DNA of 29,997 bases, from the IMG/VR virus record IMGVR_UViG_3300005581_000084, positions 1 through 29,997 of that record; one strand, given 5' to 3'. Both the position numbers and the translations under genes were made by a program. The DNA is from a virus. The notes beneath the pieces were generated by a model that saw nothing but the letters and a program-made list of their open reading frames with translations, was not told the origin of the DNA and did no database searches. This document shows, piece after piece, positions 1-8,537 of the stretch. Numbering within the stretch: the stretch's first letter is position 1; every line of letters begins with the position of its first letter.

Positions 1-238
1 ACCTCACTATACGGGTTGAAGTTTTCTATTTCGTATTCTCTACAATTACATCCCGTTGGTGATGGTGTTGGTGTTGGTGTAGGAGTTTTTGTTGGTGTGG
101 GGGTTGGTATATCCGCAGCACATTCCTCACAAGTTTCGTAGGTTATGGTTATATCATTCGTGTTTGAGTTGGTCGTAATATCGAAGACAAAATAACACGT
201 ATTTCCTCCGTTGGTTGTCCTTACCACTTGACCCAATG
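1..238. repeat. Terminal overlap, left copy
   Basis: Bases 1-238 align with 29760-29997 with no gaps and about 19 mismatches (about 8 percent). Thirteen of these fall in the 40 bases (51-90) coding for the Thr-Pro linker. Confidence 0.9.
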
Positions 239-2912
239 AATAGTAGGTTGTCGAACGTGCGAGTATCTGTCGTCCCCCTAAGCAGTCCTCCAAAATGTAG
301 TAGTAGTATTGAGTTATTCCTGTTGGTGTAGGTTGTGGTTGTGGTGGAACGCAGTCGAGTTCCCTATAAATGATAACCTCGTCCATCGGGTCGGTGCAGG
401 AACAATTGTCATAGAATAATGGTAAGAATGACCCTGTTTGGAAGGGGACTTCTATTACTTCGTATGTTACGTTTGGTCTGTAAATATCATCCAAAATTGT
501 ATAACAATTTCCGTCCAATTTTACCCTCTTATTTCTATACGCCCATAGTGTATAGTTTAGGTCCGTATTTGAGTATCTAAAATCGGAGGGGTCCGAACAA
601 TTTTGTAGTTTGTAATATCTAACGGGGTGTGGTTCATATTCACCAGTAATTTTTATCAGTTCCACTTCGGTCAATGACCTTTTTGTAAGGTCGAACCCGT
701 TTATCCTGTTTATTCTATAATAGTTTCCCTGAACGAATACTCGTTCATTCCCTTGTAGTTCCGCAATTTCCTCTGGATGTAGATAAAATGATGCGATAAG
801 GACCCTGTTGTCCGATGATGTTAGGTCCTGTATGTAGTCCTCGTAATAAACGTCGTATAGGTCCTTATAACAACTGAAGTCATATTCTTGGTTATTGAAT
901 CGGTGTGTCTTATTGAAATTCACTGCGTGTGTAAAACCTGATAGTCCGAAGGGGTATGTCCCGAACCTGTTATATTGGGGGAACATATCCACCCTTTGGT
1001 TTTCAAGGTAAAATGAGTTATTACCTGTAAAACCTGACGGGTTGGTCCATTTCCCCACGTTGTTAGCCGGTAGGTTCAGTCCTCTGAATACGATACGTGG
1101 TTTTGTCTTACGTGCGTTGTAGAATAATTCTACTTGTCCTTCGTTGTTTTCCTCACGAGTGATGTAGTATATCGGTATGGTAATGTTGGGGGTATTTACG
1201 TTACGGAGGATATCATCGACGGGGTGTGAAACTATTCCGTTGAACTCGGTGGTCTCCGACTTATAGTCGAGGTCGAGTTGGACGAACCTTGTTCCGTAGG
1301 TTATATTTCTACTCTTTGTAAATTCCGTATTTCCGTAGTCCTCGTCGTCTTGGGTGTTATAGAATAATGTTCCGTTTATTACCGAAGTTGTCGGTAATAT
1401 CGATATGTTTGAGTTGTAGTCAAGTCGGTCTGACCAGTCTAACGTCGTCCCCCTGTTTAGGTAGTCAATAATTGGTTCCACGATAAAAGTATCCTCGTCG
1501 TCTGTATCGGGGGTCACGACCAAATTGAATCGTCTGTTTATCGTTGAGATAAAGTCAATTTGTTTCTGTTCGGTCTCGGGTAGTTCCTTCTCCAATTTTA
1601 CGTCACCCAATATCGTTCTCGGTCCGTTTAGTATTTCCAATTCTGCGTAGGTGAGTTCCGCAACGAACGGACTTCCATTCAAATTTACATCGATGGCGTA
1701 GGAATAGGACGGGTCCAAATATACGTTGAAGGTGGTTGTCCTAATTAGATATTGAGTCACCGGTATAAGGGCTGAGTATGAGTATAGGGTTGTTCCCGTA
1801 GTTCCGTTGGGTCCTCCTTGTTCTATTTGGTGAAAAAATACCTCGACCAATGAGTCGTTGGGAAATACGGGGTCTATATCGGTCTCCGTGTTGAACGCCT
1901 CGATCGTCATTTTTAGTTCGTAGTTTCCTGGTTGTTGAACCACGAAAGACGATGTAGAAAATTGTTGAGCGTTTATGTTATTTGATATCACCGGTAGTTG
2001 AGTCACTCGTTCCATAGAGACGAAGGTTCCCGGAGGAGATGGTAGTGTCAACCAATTTATCGTCGTCGATGAAAAGTTGAATGTGTTTCGTGCGTTTTGT
2101 CTGAAGTGGAACTCAGGTCGTATCGTTTGGTTCAGGTATAGTTGGTCGACGTTGAAGGTCAGGGGTAGGTAGAACCTTTTGAAGTATGAGGTCTCAAAAA
2201 AGTCTGACTTTATTCTGAATCCGGCTTCCTCAAATATTTTATAATACATCCATTTTAGTTGGATGGCGGGTTTTAGGTAGTAGTATCGTAGTGGTGTTCC
2301 AATATAGTCAAAATAACCCGACACGTTCCCTGTTCGGTAGTCAATGATGGGGGTTGAGTTGGTTATGATATCTTTGTTGTCGTCGTATTCGTATCCGTAT
2401 TGAGCGAGCATATACGTGAGTCGTCCGTCCTCGTAAGGTTCGGTTCCCCCACTGAAGTCGGGGTCATATAAACTTCGTGTTATTACATCCAATGTATAGG
2501 GGTGGTCGAGTTCGGTATAGTCGAGGTCTCGTAATACCTTATCCCCCATATTGGATGTTAGTAGTCCTACGTTGGAATAAAATGTTACGTTATAGGTCAC
2601 GTTTTTATTTAGGATTGATACATTTTCAAGTCGTATGTATCCCTTTATCAGGGTATATCCATCCTCCATAAATTCCGACTCAAATATGTTTCTTATATCG
2701 TAGTCCGTCATAGATGAATTTACATCGTAATAGTGTTGGAATATATCGTTGTTTTCCTTTGAACCTGGTATGGAGAACGTCTTTGTATAGGTTGAGTTTT
2801 TACTGGTGATATCCTGTATCTCTGCATAGGAATAGTCCAATGAGATAACGTCGTCCTCGAATAGGTCGATGTATCTGTATTCTCCGTTGATAGTGGTTCG
2901 TAGGTATAACAT
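1..2912 (-). CDS. Large baseplate/tail-tip-like protein, C-terminus cut by window edge
   Basis: An open frame starts with ATG at 2912 and runs without a stop past base 1, so at least 970 residues are visible. The start overlaps the stop of the upstream gene by one base (TAATG). The N-terminus (MLYLRTTINGEYRYIDLFED) and the long beta-rich body resemble the large tail-tip or baseplate proteins of Bacteroidota phages, which sit downstream of the tail fibre and joining genes; this is a resemblance from memory, not a search result. Near the C-terminus, cysteine-containing modules (CEECAADIP, CNCREYEIEN) are separated by a Thr-Pro linker encoded around bases 55-115. The visible end reads into the same sequence found in the frame at 29093-29997, so the two are probably one gene of about 1192 aa in a circular genome. 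Host-surface contact is an inference from position and modular C-terminus. Confidence 0.8.
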   Translation of the reverse strand, partial: MLYLRTTINGEYRYIDLFEDDVISLDYSYAEIQDITSKNSTYTKTFSIPGSKENNDIFQHYYDVNSSMTDYDIRNIFESEFMEDGYTLIKGYIRLENVSILNKNVTYNVTFYSNVGLLTSNMGDKVLRDLDYTELDHPYTLDVITRSLYDPDFSGGTEPYEDGRLTYMLAQYGYEYDDNKDIITNSTPIIDYRTGNVSGYFDYIGTPLRYYYLKPAIQLKWMYYKIFEEAGFRIKSDFFETSYFKRFYLPLTFNVDQLYLNQTIRPEFHFRQNARNTFNFSSTTINWLTLPSPPGTFVSMERVTQLPVISNNINAQQFSTSSFVVQQPGNYELKMTIEAFNTETDIDPVFPNDSLVEVFFHQIEQGGPNGTTGTTLYSYSALIPVTQYLIRTTTFNVYLDPSYSYAIDVNLNGSPFVAELTYAELEILNGPRTILGDVKLEKELPETEQKQIDFISTINRRFNLVVTPDTDDEDTFIVEPIIDYLNRGTTLDWSDRLDYNSNISILPTTSVINGTLFYNTQDDEDYGNTEFTKSRNITYGTRFVQLDLDYKSETTEFNGIVSHPVDDILRNVNTPNITIPIYYITREENNEGQVELFYNARKTKPRIVFRGLNLPANNVGKWTNPSGFTGNNSFYLENQRVDMFPQYNRFGTYPFGLSGFTHAVNFNKTHRFNNQEYDFSCYKDLYDVYYEDYIQDLTSSDNRVLIASFYLHPEEIAELQGNERVFVQGNYYRINRINGFDLTKRSLTEVELIKITGEYEPHPVRYYKLQNCSDPSDFRYSNTDLNYTLWAYRNKRVKLDGNCYTILDDIYRPNVTYEVIEVPFQTGSFLPLFYDNCSCTDPMDEVIIYRELDCVPPQPQPTPTGITQYYYYILEDCLGGRQILARSTTYYSLGQVVRTTNGGNTCYFVFDITTNSNTNDITITYETCEECAADIPTPTPTKTPTPTPTPSPTGCNCREYEIENFNPYSE

Positions 2913-4789
2913 TATAGGTTTGAGCGGTGTTGTTGAATTGGGTTATATTCGTATGTCAGAGTATATTGGAATACCTTATTGTATCTTTGTTTATATTCTT
3001 GTATTGAATTTGACGTAATTGTAACCGGTATTAGGTGGGGGGTTTTCGTGTATGACTCTGACGGAATTACCTCTGTATTATAGTAGAAGTCCTTCATCAA
3101 ATAAACGTGTGTTGATAGGAATAATTCCTCAACAATTTTTCGGTCGTTTTCCTCCATAAAATGACTCTGTGCTTCTACAACTTCTAATATGGTTTGGTCG
3201 TAGATAATATTTCTTTGACTATTGAATAGGGGGTTGTATATCGAGTTGTTTTTTATCAGTCCTTGAGCATATACCGAGTTTTCCTTATTATAGGTTTTGA
3301 TATTTTTTCTGTCGAAGGTCCATACGTCCCAAACTCCGTTCTGGTTGAGGAATAAAAAGTGTTGTGGGTCTGATATACATTCGTTACCATAAACTTGATA
3401 TACGACCCCCTCAGTTATTCTACGGGTATAATTCACTTGTCCCCCCGTCGATCCTGTTGTTTCAAGGTAAAACCCAAAGTCGTTACCAGATAGGTCTCTT
3501 TGGTCCCCAAATCCGTAGGGTGTCCAGACTTTATACATTATCCTATTGTCGGGTGTGGAACTTGTATATGTCCCGTGTATTGAAGTATCAAAAAATGATA
3601 ATAAATTTGACCCTGTTTTTCCTTTGAATGTATCTGAGTTTGTTCCGAGTGGTATTGTCTGAAAGTCCTTGTAAAAGAACGATATTACCATAGGACATTC
3701 CCAGTGGTGACTTCGTTTTCTACATTGTATCGTGGTCGTTCCTATGGTTGGTGCTGAGAATGTGTAGGGGAAATATTCATCTGAAAATGTGGTAAGAAAT
3801 TGTGCAGGAGTATCCCCTGAAATATTCGTATAGGTCTGCCACTCATATCGGTATTTATCCCACCATAGGTGGTTGTTTTCTCCGTTTGTATTTCCTGTCC
3901 CCCACCACGAGTTGTTGTAGTTGTTTATCTTTTTATTCTGTTGGACACCGGGCCATATCGTTATAACTTGGGGGTTATCCTCACACGCAGGACAGAATTC
4001 GGATATAAATACCCATCCTGGCACTTCGGTTTCGTCTGACCATTGGAATGAAAAACGACATTCTGAATAGTTTTCAGTAATGGTGAGAATATCGTTCCTT
4101 CCTGGTTCGGTCGTTGCGGTGTATGACCCTGTTTGTGCGGTAGTTGTTCCTGATGCAACAAATGTTCCCGTATTGGTCTGTTGTAGATAGGTCCACCCTA
4201 AAAGGTTCGTGTTAGCGTAGTCGGGTAGTGCGGCTCCCGCTCCTGTTATATTGACTCTGTTCGGTGAACCTGCATAGGGTAGTGCTGCAGTATCGAGTGA
4301 GTAATTCCACTCGGATGGTATTATTTGTGGTTCGTCACAAATGTCCGTTATTATCGTTCCTCCACTTGTTTGGTATTCCTCTCCAACCAAGACACGATAT
4401 TCCGCCACGTGTGGTAAAAATGGATATGTGGGGTTTGTATTGAATTGGTTAGATGGTTGTAGAGTGTATAAAGAAAATGGTATCTGTCCGTTGGGGTTCG
4501 AGAGAGATGAATAATTCATCGCTCCGTCTTTTAGTTGGCTCAAACTACTTCTCGTATTTGGTTTTGTGTAGTTTTTTACAATATCTCCAACATCCACTAT
4601 TCCCACTCCGTATGAGTTAGGTGCAACTTTTACTCTGGCAATTCTCTCGGGGGTTGTAAATGGGTTTATCCATATATCGAATACGTATCTCATCGAGGTA
4701 TTTCCCGATAAGGTAGAGGATGCGTTGTAAATATGCTGCGCGTTGGAGGGGGTGTAGTTGAGTGGTTGTTGGTTTATAGTTATACTCAT
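2912..4789 (-). CDS. Tail protein, probable baseplate/distal tail component
   Basis: This 625-aa frame starts with ATG overlapping the previous stop as ATGA (4786-4789), which points to translational coupling. The N-terminus (MSITINQQPLNYTPSNAQHI) is followed by a sequence rich in Thr, Asn, Tyr and Trp, as expected for beta-rich tail proteins. Around the middle is a patch with several cysteines (EFCPACEDNPQ and a CRKRSHHWEC segment) that could bind a metal or form disulphides. There is no signal peptide or membrane segment. It lies between the gp10-like joining protein and the large baseplate-like protein, a place that in Bacteroidota siphophages holds baseplate or distal tail proteins. No catalytic motif was seen. 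The structural role is inferred from context; the exact family is not recognised. Confidence 0.75.
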   Translation of the reverse strand: MSITINQQPLNYTPSNAQHIYNASSTLSGNTSMRYVFDIWINPFTTPERIARVKVAPNSYGVGIVDVGDIVKNYTKPNTRSSLSQLKDGAMNYSSLSNPNGQIPFSLYTLQPSNQFNTNPTYPFLPHVAEYRVLVGEEYQTSGGTIITDICDEPQIIPSEWNYSLDTAALPYAGSPNRVNITGAGAALPDYANTNLLGWTYLQQTNTGTFVASGTTTAQTGSYTATTEPGRNDILTITENYSECRFSFQWSDETEVPGWVFISEFCPACEDNPQVITIWPGVQQNKKINNYNNSWWGTGNTNGENNHLWWDKYRYEWQTYTNISGDTPAQFLTTFSDEYFPYTFSAPTIGTTTIQCRKRSHHWECPMVISFFYKDFQTIPLGTNSDTFKGKTGSNLLSFFDTSIHGTYTSSTPDNRIMYKVWTPYGFGDQRDLSGNDFGFYLETTGSTGGQVNYTRRITEGVVYQVYGNECISDPQHFLFLNQNGVWDVWTFDRKNIKTYNKENSVYAQGLIKNNSIYNPLFNSQRNIIYDQTILEVVEAQSHFMEENDRKIVEELFLSTHVYLMKDFYYNTEVIPSESYTKTPHLIPVTITSNSIQEYKQRYNKVFQYTLTYEYNPIQQHRSNL

Positions 4790-5334
4790 TTCGATGGTAT
4801 ATTTTTTTCGAGTAGTTTGTCGAAGAAGTCGTTTATTGTTCCCGCTATCATCTCGTCCGCTTCGGCTTCAAATTGAGCCTCCAATGAGAGAATTGCATTG
4901 TCGTAGAAAAAGGTCGGTGCGATACCATATCTTTTTATGTTCGTTGATATTCCGAACGCAGCCCCTCTTGGGTTAGGGAACCCTTTTGTTCGTGCCCACT
5001 CCTCGAGGGGGGATATAGGGACGTATTTTCCCCTTTGTCGTCCGTAGTTGACGTATTCCCAATAGTCCAACATTAGGAGTTCGAATCCGTCGGGGGTTAC
5101 CTTCCCTTCAATGGACTCGTATAACTTGTTTCCTATTGGTGACTTTACAAAGTTTCCCGAGTATCTTTTGTTCCTTACTCGTCCGTCTATTTCCTCCGAG
5201 TATGCGTCCCCCTCTCCGTCTCCCTGTTTGTTTATTCCAGGTGCTGCGAAGTATGCCATATTGAGTCGGGTTCGTAATTCTTTTACGAACCTCTGACCCC
5301 ATAGGTTTAGGAAGTTTTCGAACTCGGGTTCCAC
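4786..5334 (-). CDS. HK97 gp10-like head-tail joining / tail completion protein
   Basis: This is a 182-aa frame. The first usable codon is GTG at 5334, two bases after the stop of the fibre gene (TAA at 5339-5337); the first in-frame ATG would be residue 25 or so (MAYFAAPG), so the exact start is uncertain. The C-terminal half has the pattern of small neck or joining proteins: an aromatic-rich WEYVNYGRQRGKYVP segment, then EEWARTKGF and a GISTNIKRYGIAP segment, ending in an acidic helix. The family links head and tail or completes the tail. Its stop overlaps the next start as ATGA. Assignment rests on sequence feel, length and neighbours; a minor tail protein is the main alternative. Confidence 0.6.
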   Translation of the reverse strand: MEPEFENFLNLWGQRFVKELRTRLNMAYFAAPGINKQGDGEGDAYSEEIDGRVRNKRYSGNFVKSPIGNKLYESIEGKVTPDGFELLMLDYWEYVNYGRQRGKYVPISPLEEWARTKGFPNPRGAAFGISTNIKRYGIAPTFFYDNAILSLEAQFEAEADEMIAGTINDFFDKLLEKNIPSK

Positions 5335-5336
5335 GT

Positions 5337-7667
5337 TTAGACTGGTAAGAAGTTTAGGTGTTCATCAAGATAGATATTCCCGTCAATTATGGTTCCGTAG
5401 TATAAAGTTCGTGCGTTGTTGGTGGGGTTTGGAACTCCTCCACCTTTTGTATAGACGACACCACCGGTTATGAAGATATCTGTTAGGGTGTTAGTTCCGT
5501 TGTTGTATACCACGAATTGAATGGTCTGACCCTCACGAGCGTTTATGAATGTCGGTTCTGTGTTTCCTGTTAGTTCGAACTTGTAGATGGTTCCTTGTGA
5601 TAGGTCCACATTTATAGAACCTGAAACCGCTCCTCCGTTTATGACCTTGAATGACTCAGTTTTGAAGGTGTGTTGGTTTTCAAAGTGTGAGGTATTATCA
5701 AATTGAGCGGTCTGACCAAATGTCCCCAACATAACTGCGTTGGTCTTATTTGAAATGGTAGACCCTGAACCTGCGATGATGGTTGAGTTTTCAGAAATTG
5801 AGTTGATGGTATGACCCATACCTCCGATAATTTCACTTCGTGATGAGTCATATATTTTTCCATTATTAGAGTTGGTGATGTAGTTGTAGTTTCTTGAAGC
5901 ACCGGTAATTTGTGCGTTATCACTTTGTAAAATGTAGTGGTCCGAACCTCCATCACAGGTGATGAGTGATGAATTGGAATTGTCAATAAAACAAGAAGTC
6001 ACTGCGTTACCATTTATCGTAGAGGATATTGAATTGTAAATACCCGCATCGACAATATTTCCTGTTGAGGTTATAGTTGATGAGTTTGAGTAGTGTATCA
6101 TCGCATCCTGAACTTCCACGCCACTAATATTTGATGTTAGTGCTCCGAGTAGGGAGTTTCTCAATGTGGTTGAGGTTCCTATGATGTCACCATCGTCTGT
6201 AGCAATAATGTGGTTGTATGCGGTATCGGCAGAACTCGAGTTTGTAATATTACAATCCTTGGCTCCCACCATAGTATTATATCTCCCTCGTGCGGAAGTC
6301 AATGTTTTTGATAGGGTAATATCACTTCCCGATGATGCGATAGTTGAGTTGAATCCACCACCGATAATTTTATTATCCCCACTTCCTATGATTGATGAAT
6401 GGTCTGAGGTATCCAAAAGGTTATCAAAACCGCCAGCCATAAACCCGCCTTCTAAAGTTCGAATAATGCTACTTGATTGACCTATTATAACGTTTCTGTT
6501 ATCCCCTCCGTCGTGTAAAATTTCGCAAGCCGCAGACGCCATAATAACATTATTCTGTGCGGCATCTATACCTGATATTTTACTCGTGTTTGATGCGATA
6601 ATGGTTGACTTATTTACCCCACTTCCTGATAACACGTTTCCATCCCCTCCGATGATATTAGAGAATTCTCCGCTCCCTCCGATGTTGTTAGCGTAACCAA
6701 ATAATATACCTGATTGTCTCATATCAGCGGTGTAGGTATTACCCTCCCCTGCGATAATTGTGTTTTTGATATAAGAACCAATGTTATTGGATTCACCGCC
6801 AGCAATGAAGTTATTACTTCCACCCCCAATTATGTTACCACGTCCTGCGACAATGGCACCATTTTCACCCCATTGAATGTCGTTATTTATACCCCCTCCA
6901 ATGAAGTTGTTATATTCTCCCTGTATCGTGTTGTTTTGTCCCGCCACAATTCCTGCATGAGCACCACCGGTAATATTATGTAGGTGTCCATTTAGAATGG
7001 TGTTGTAGTTACCCGCACCACTCTCAATTCTATTTTGGTATCCTCCGTAAATGGTATTACCCGATGCGGTTGACTGAACCTCGTTGTCGAATCCTGCGAT
7101 GGATGCTCCATAGGGTGAGTCCATTTCTGCTGCTGTGTCGTATTTGTTGATAACCGAATTGAGTCCAGTTCCCGTGATAAACATTGAGTCACCGCTCGTT
7201 CCCGAAGTTCCTGATGAACCTGAACTTCCGCTTGAACCTGAACTTCCGCTCGTTCCGTTTATTCCTGATGAACCGGAACTTCCACTCGAACCTGACGTTC
7301 CTGATAAACCGGAACTTCCGCTTGAGCCCGAACTTCCGCTTGATCCCGAACTTCCACTTGAGCCCGAACTTCCGCTTGAGCCCGAACTTCCGCTCGTTCC
7401 GTTTATTCCTGACGTTCCGCTCGAACCTGACGTTCCTGATGAACCCGAACTTCCGCTCGTTCCACTGACTCCTGAACTTCCGCTTGAACCTGATGTTCCG
7501 CTTGAACCTGATGTTCCGCTGGTTCCCGAACCTGAGGTTCCTCCACTCATTACGAGGTTTGTTTTTATTTTATATGTTGTTGTTTCTCCCGAGTTGTTGA
7601 ATACGAGGTATCCGTCTGTTGGGTTTCCGTAGAACTCAGGTAGTTGACTAATTTTTAGGTTTGACAT
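5337..7667 (-). CDS. Tail fibre-like protein: collagen-like Gly-X-Y stretch plus YadA-like beta-helix
   Basis: This 776-aa protein has three parts. Residues 1-45 form a short N-terminal anchor (MSNLKISQLPEFYGNPTDGY). Residues about 46-155 are Gly-X-Y triplets almost wholly of Gly, Ser and Thr with a few Asn-Ile or Leu positions, collagen-like but without proline. From about residue 165 to 690, repeats of the type NNTIQGEYNNFIGGG and SNNFIAGGESNNIG look like the left-handed roll or trimeric beta-helix of YadA-type head domains. The last 75 residues form a small beta domain. Such trimeric architecture is typical of phage fibres or receptor-binding proteins. The gene lies between the tail-terminator-like gene and the gp10-like gene. 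The leader before ATG is A-rich. The exact adhesion target is unknown. Confidence 0.8.
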   Translation of the reverse strand: MSNLKISQLPEFYGNPTDGYLVFNNSGETTTYKIKTNLVMSGGTSGSGTSGTSGSSGTSGSSGSSGVSGTSGSSGSSGTSGSSGTSGINGTSGSSGSSGSSGSSGSSGSSGSSGSSGSSGLSGTSGSSGSSGSSGINGTSGSSGSSGSSGSSGTSGTSGDSMFITGTGLNSVINKYDTAAEMDSPYGASIAGFDNEVQSTASGNTIYGGYQNRIESGAGNYNTILNGHLHNITGGAHAGIVAGQNNTIQGEYNNFIGGGINNDIQWGENGAIVAGRGNIIGGGSNNFIAGGESNNIGSYIKNTIIAGEGNTYTADMRQSGILFGYANNIGGSGEFSNIIGGDGNVLSGSGVNKSTIIASNTSKISGIDAAQNNVIMASAACEILHDGGDNRNVIIGQSSSIIRTLEGGFMAGGFDNLLDTSDHSSIIGSGDNKIIGGGFNSTIASSGSDITLSKTLTSARGRYNTMVGAKDCNITNSSSADTAYNHIIATDDGDIIGTSTTLRNSLLGALTSNISGVEVQDAMIHYSNSSTITSTGNIVDAGIYNSISSTINGNAVTSCFIDNSNSSLITCDGGSDHYILQSDNAQITGASRNYNYITNSNNGKIYDSSRSEIIGGMGHTINSISENSTIIAGSGSTISNKTNAVMLGTFGQTAQFDNTSHFENQHTFKTESFKVINGGAVSGSINVDLSQGTIYKFELTGNTEPTFINAREGQTIQFVVYNNGTNTLTDIFITGGVVYTKGGGVPNPTNNARTLYYGTIIDGNIYLDEHLNFLPV
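7195..7550 (-). repeat. Degenerate tandem repeat encoding Gly-Ser-Ser/Thr triplets
   Basis: Within the fibre gene, 9-base units (on the plus strand of the type GAACTTCCG / CTTGAACCT) recur about forty times with point changes, encoding the Gly-X-Y stretch. The unit length is a multiple of three, so copy-number change by slippage or unequal recombination would keep the frame and alter fibre stalk length. Confidence 0.85.
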
Positions 7668-7686
7668 TTATTTTTGGTTTTTTGTT

Positions 7687-8277
7687 TTAGTTATACTCAT
7701 ATTCAACCCCGTCGTCATCTTGAGTTGTGGTGATGTTGGTATCCTCGTATAAAATGTTAGCATCTACGGGGAATGGTTCGAACGGAGCGATGCATCTGTT
7801 GAGCGGCATATCAACCTGTAATGTTAGGTTGAGGTTCCAACCCACCAATATATCATCATAGGCTTCCGAGAAGGGGGTTATCGTCGTCGGTAGTGTAAGG
7901 TCATATCGTTCTTGGTAGTCCCCTTGAGTTTGAGTTACCGAGTATTTGAATTGAGCGAGAACGTCCTGAGCGATGGCTAACGTATCACTCCATAGGTCGA
8001 CTTCAATATCGTAATTGTTAGCGTTCATAATATCACATATTAGGACGCTAAATTGGTAATTTACGAACGAGTCGTCTTGGACTACGTTTTGGGGTATTAC
8101 GAACATTAGGGGGTATATCGGTGCTGACCATTCGGGGTTATTACTTTGTTTGTCCCTCTGTTGAGTCAGGTATATTAGTTGTTTGATATCCCCGATACCG
8201 AATGAGTTTAGTTGTTTATGTTGTTGACATAACAGGGCTAAGTCGTCGGTTATATTTTTGAAGTTTATGTAGTTCAT
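7687..8277 (-). CDS. Tail-terminator-like structural protein
   Basis: This 196-aa frame starts MNYINFKNITDDLALLCQQH. It has a helical N-terminus followed by an alternating strand pattern and no membrane segment. Its ATG overlaps the stop of the -1 frame of the upstream chaperone gene as ATGA (8274-8277), so it is probably translated by coupling from the frameshifted product. Position directly downstream of the chaperone and upstream of the fibre, plus length and fold pattern, suggest a tail terminator or minor tail protein of the type common in Bacteroides and Flavobacterium phages. I do not recognise a named family. Structural role is inferred. Confidence 0.6.
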   Translation of the reverse strand: MNYINFKNITDDLALLCQQHKQLNSFGIGDIKQLIYLTQQRDKQSNNPEWSAPIYPLMFVIPQNVVQDDSFVNYQFSVLICDIMNANNYDIEVDLWSDTLAIAQDVLAQFKYSVTQTQGDYQERYDLTLPTTITPFSEAYDDILVGWNLNLTLQVDMPLNRCIAPFEPFPVDANILYEDTNITTTQDDDGVEYEYN

Positions 8278-8537
8278 AATTTAGATAGTTGTTTTTTCAT
8301 CTCACGTTCCCTCAACATATTTAGGTCCTTCTGATAGGTCAAAAAGTTTAGGACTTCGAGTAGAGGTTTTTGAGCGACTTGGTGTATTTTGAGAATATCG
8401 TCACCGGATAAATATACCAACGACGCAAACCAACCCCAAAATTGGTCAAAGCCTTTATCGTCGTCCACTTTACTTTCAACCATATTCGGTGGAAAGATGA
8501 GTGTGTATTTAGACGTAATATGGTTTCTAAATTGTAA
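8274..8537 (-). CDS. Tail assembly chaperone, -1 frameshift extension (GT-like)
   Basis: The -1 frame is open from the T9 run to the stop at 8274 and adds 87 residues after Val-Phe-Phe of the upstream frame, giving a fusion of about 256 aa. The extension contains well-formed protein sequence (FDQFWGWFASLVYLSG, then a charged C-terminal helix ending KKQLSKL). An internal ATG at 8483 could start a 69-aa protein, but the G/GT layout of siphophage chaperone genes makes frameshifting the more likely route. The stop forms an ATGA overlap with the next gene, which supports real translation of this phase. What remains unsure is whether slippage happens at the ribosome or the polymerase, or whether the homopolymer length is a sequencing error. 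Confidence 0.65.
   Translation of the reverse strand, partial: LQFRNHITSKYTLIFPPNMVESKVDDDKGFDQFWGWFASLVYLSGDDILKIHQVAQKPLLEVLNFLTYQKDLNMLREREMKKQLSKL

Noticed and set aside
7135-7632. Plus-strand frame rich in Pro, Glu and Leu opposite the fibre gene
   Set aside because: It is the antisense reading of the Gly-Ser-Thr repeat; the low-complexity pattern mirrors the minus-strand gene and no start signal is present.
5337-7667. Diversity-generating retroelement target
   Set aside because: No reverse transcriptase or template repeat was found; variation would be by repeat slippage.
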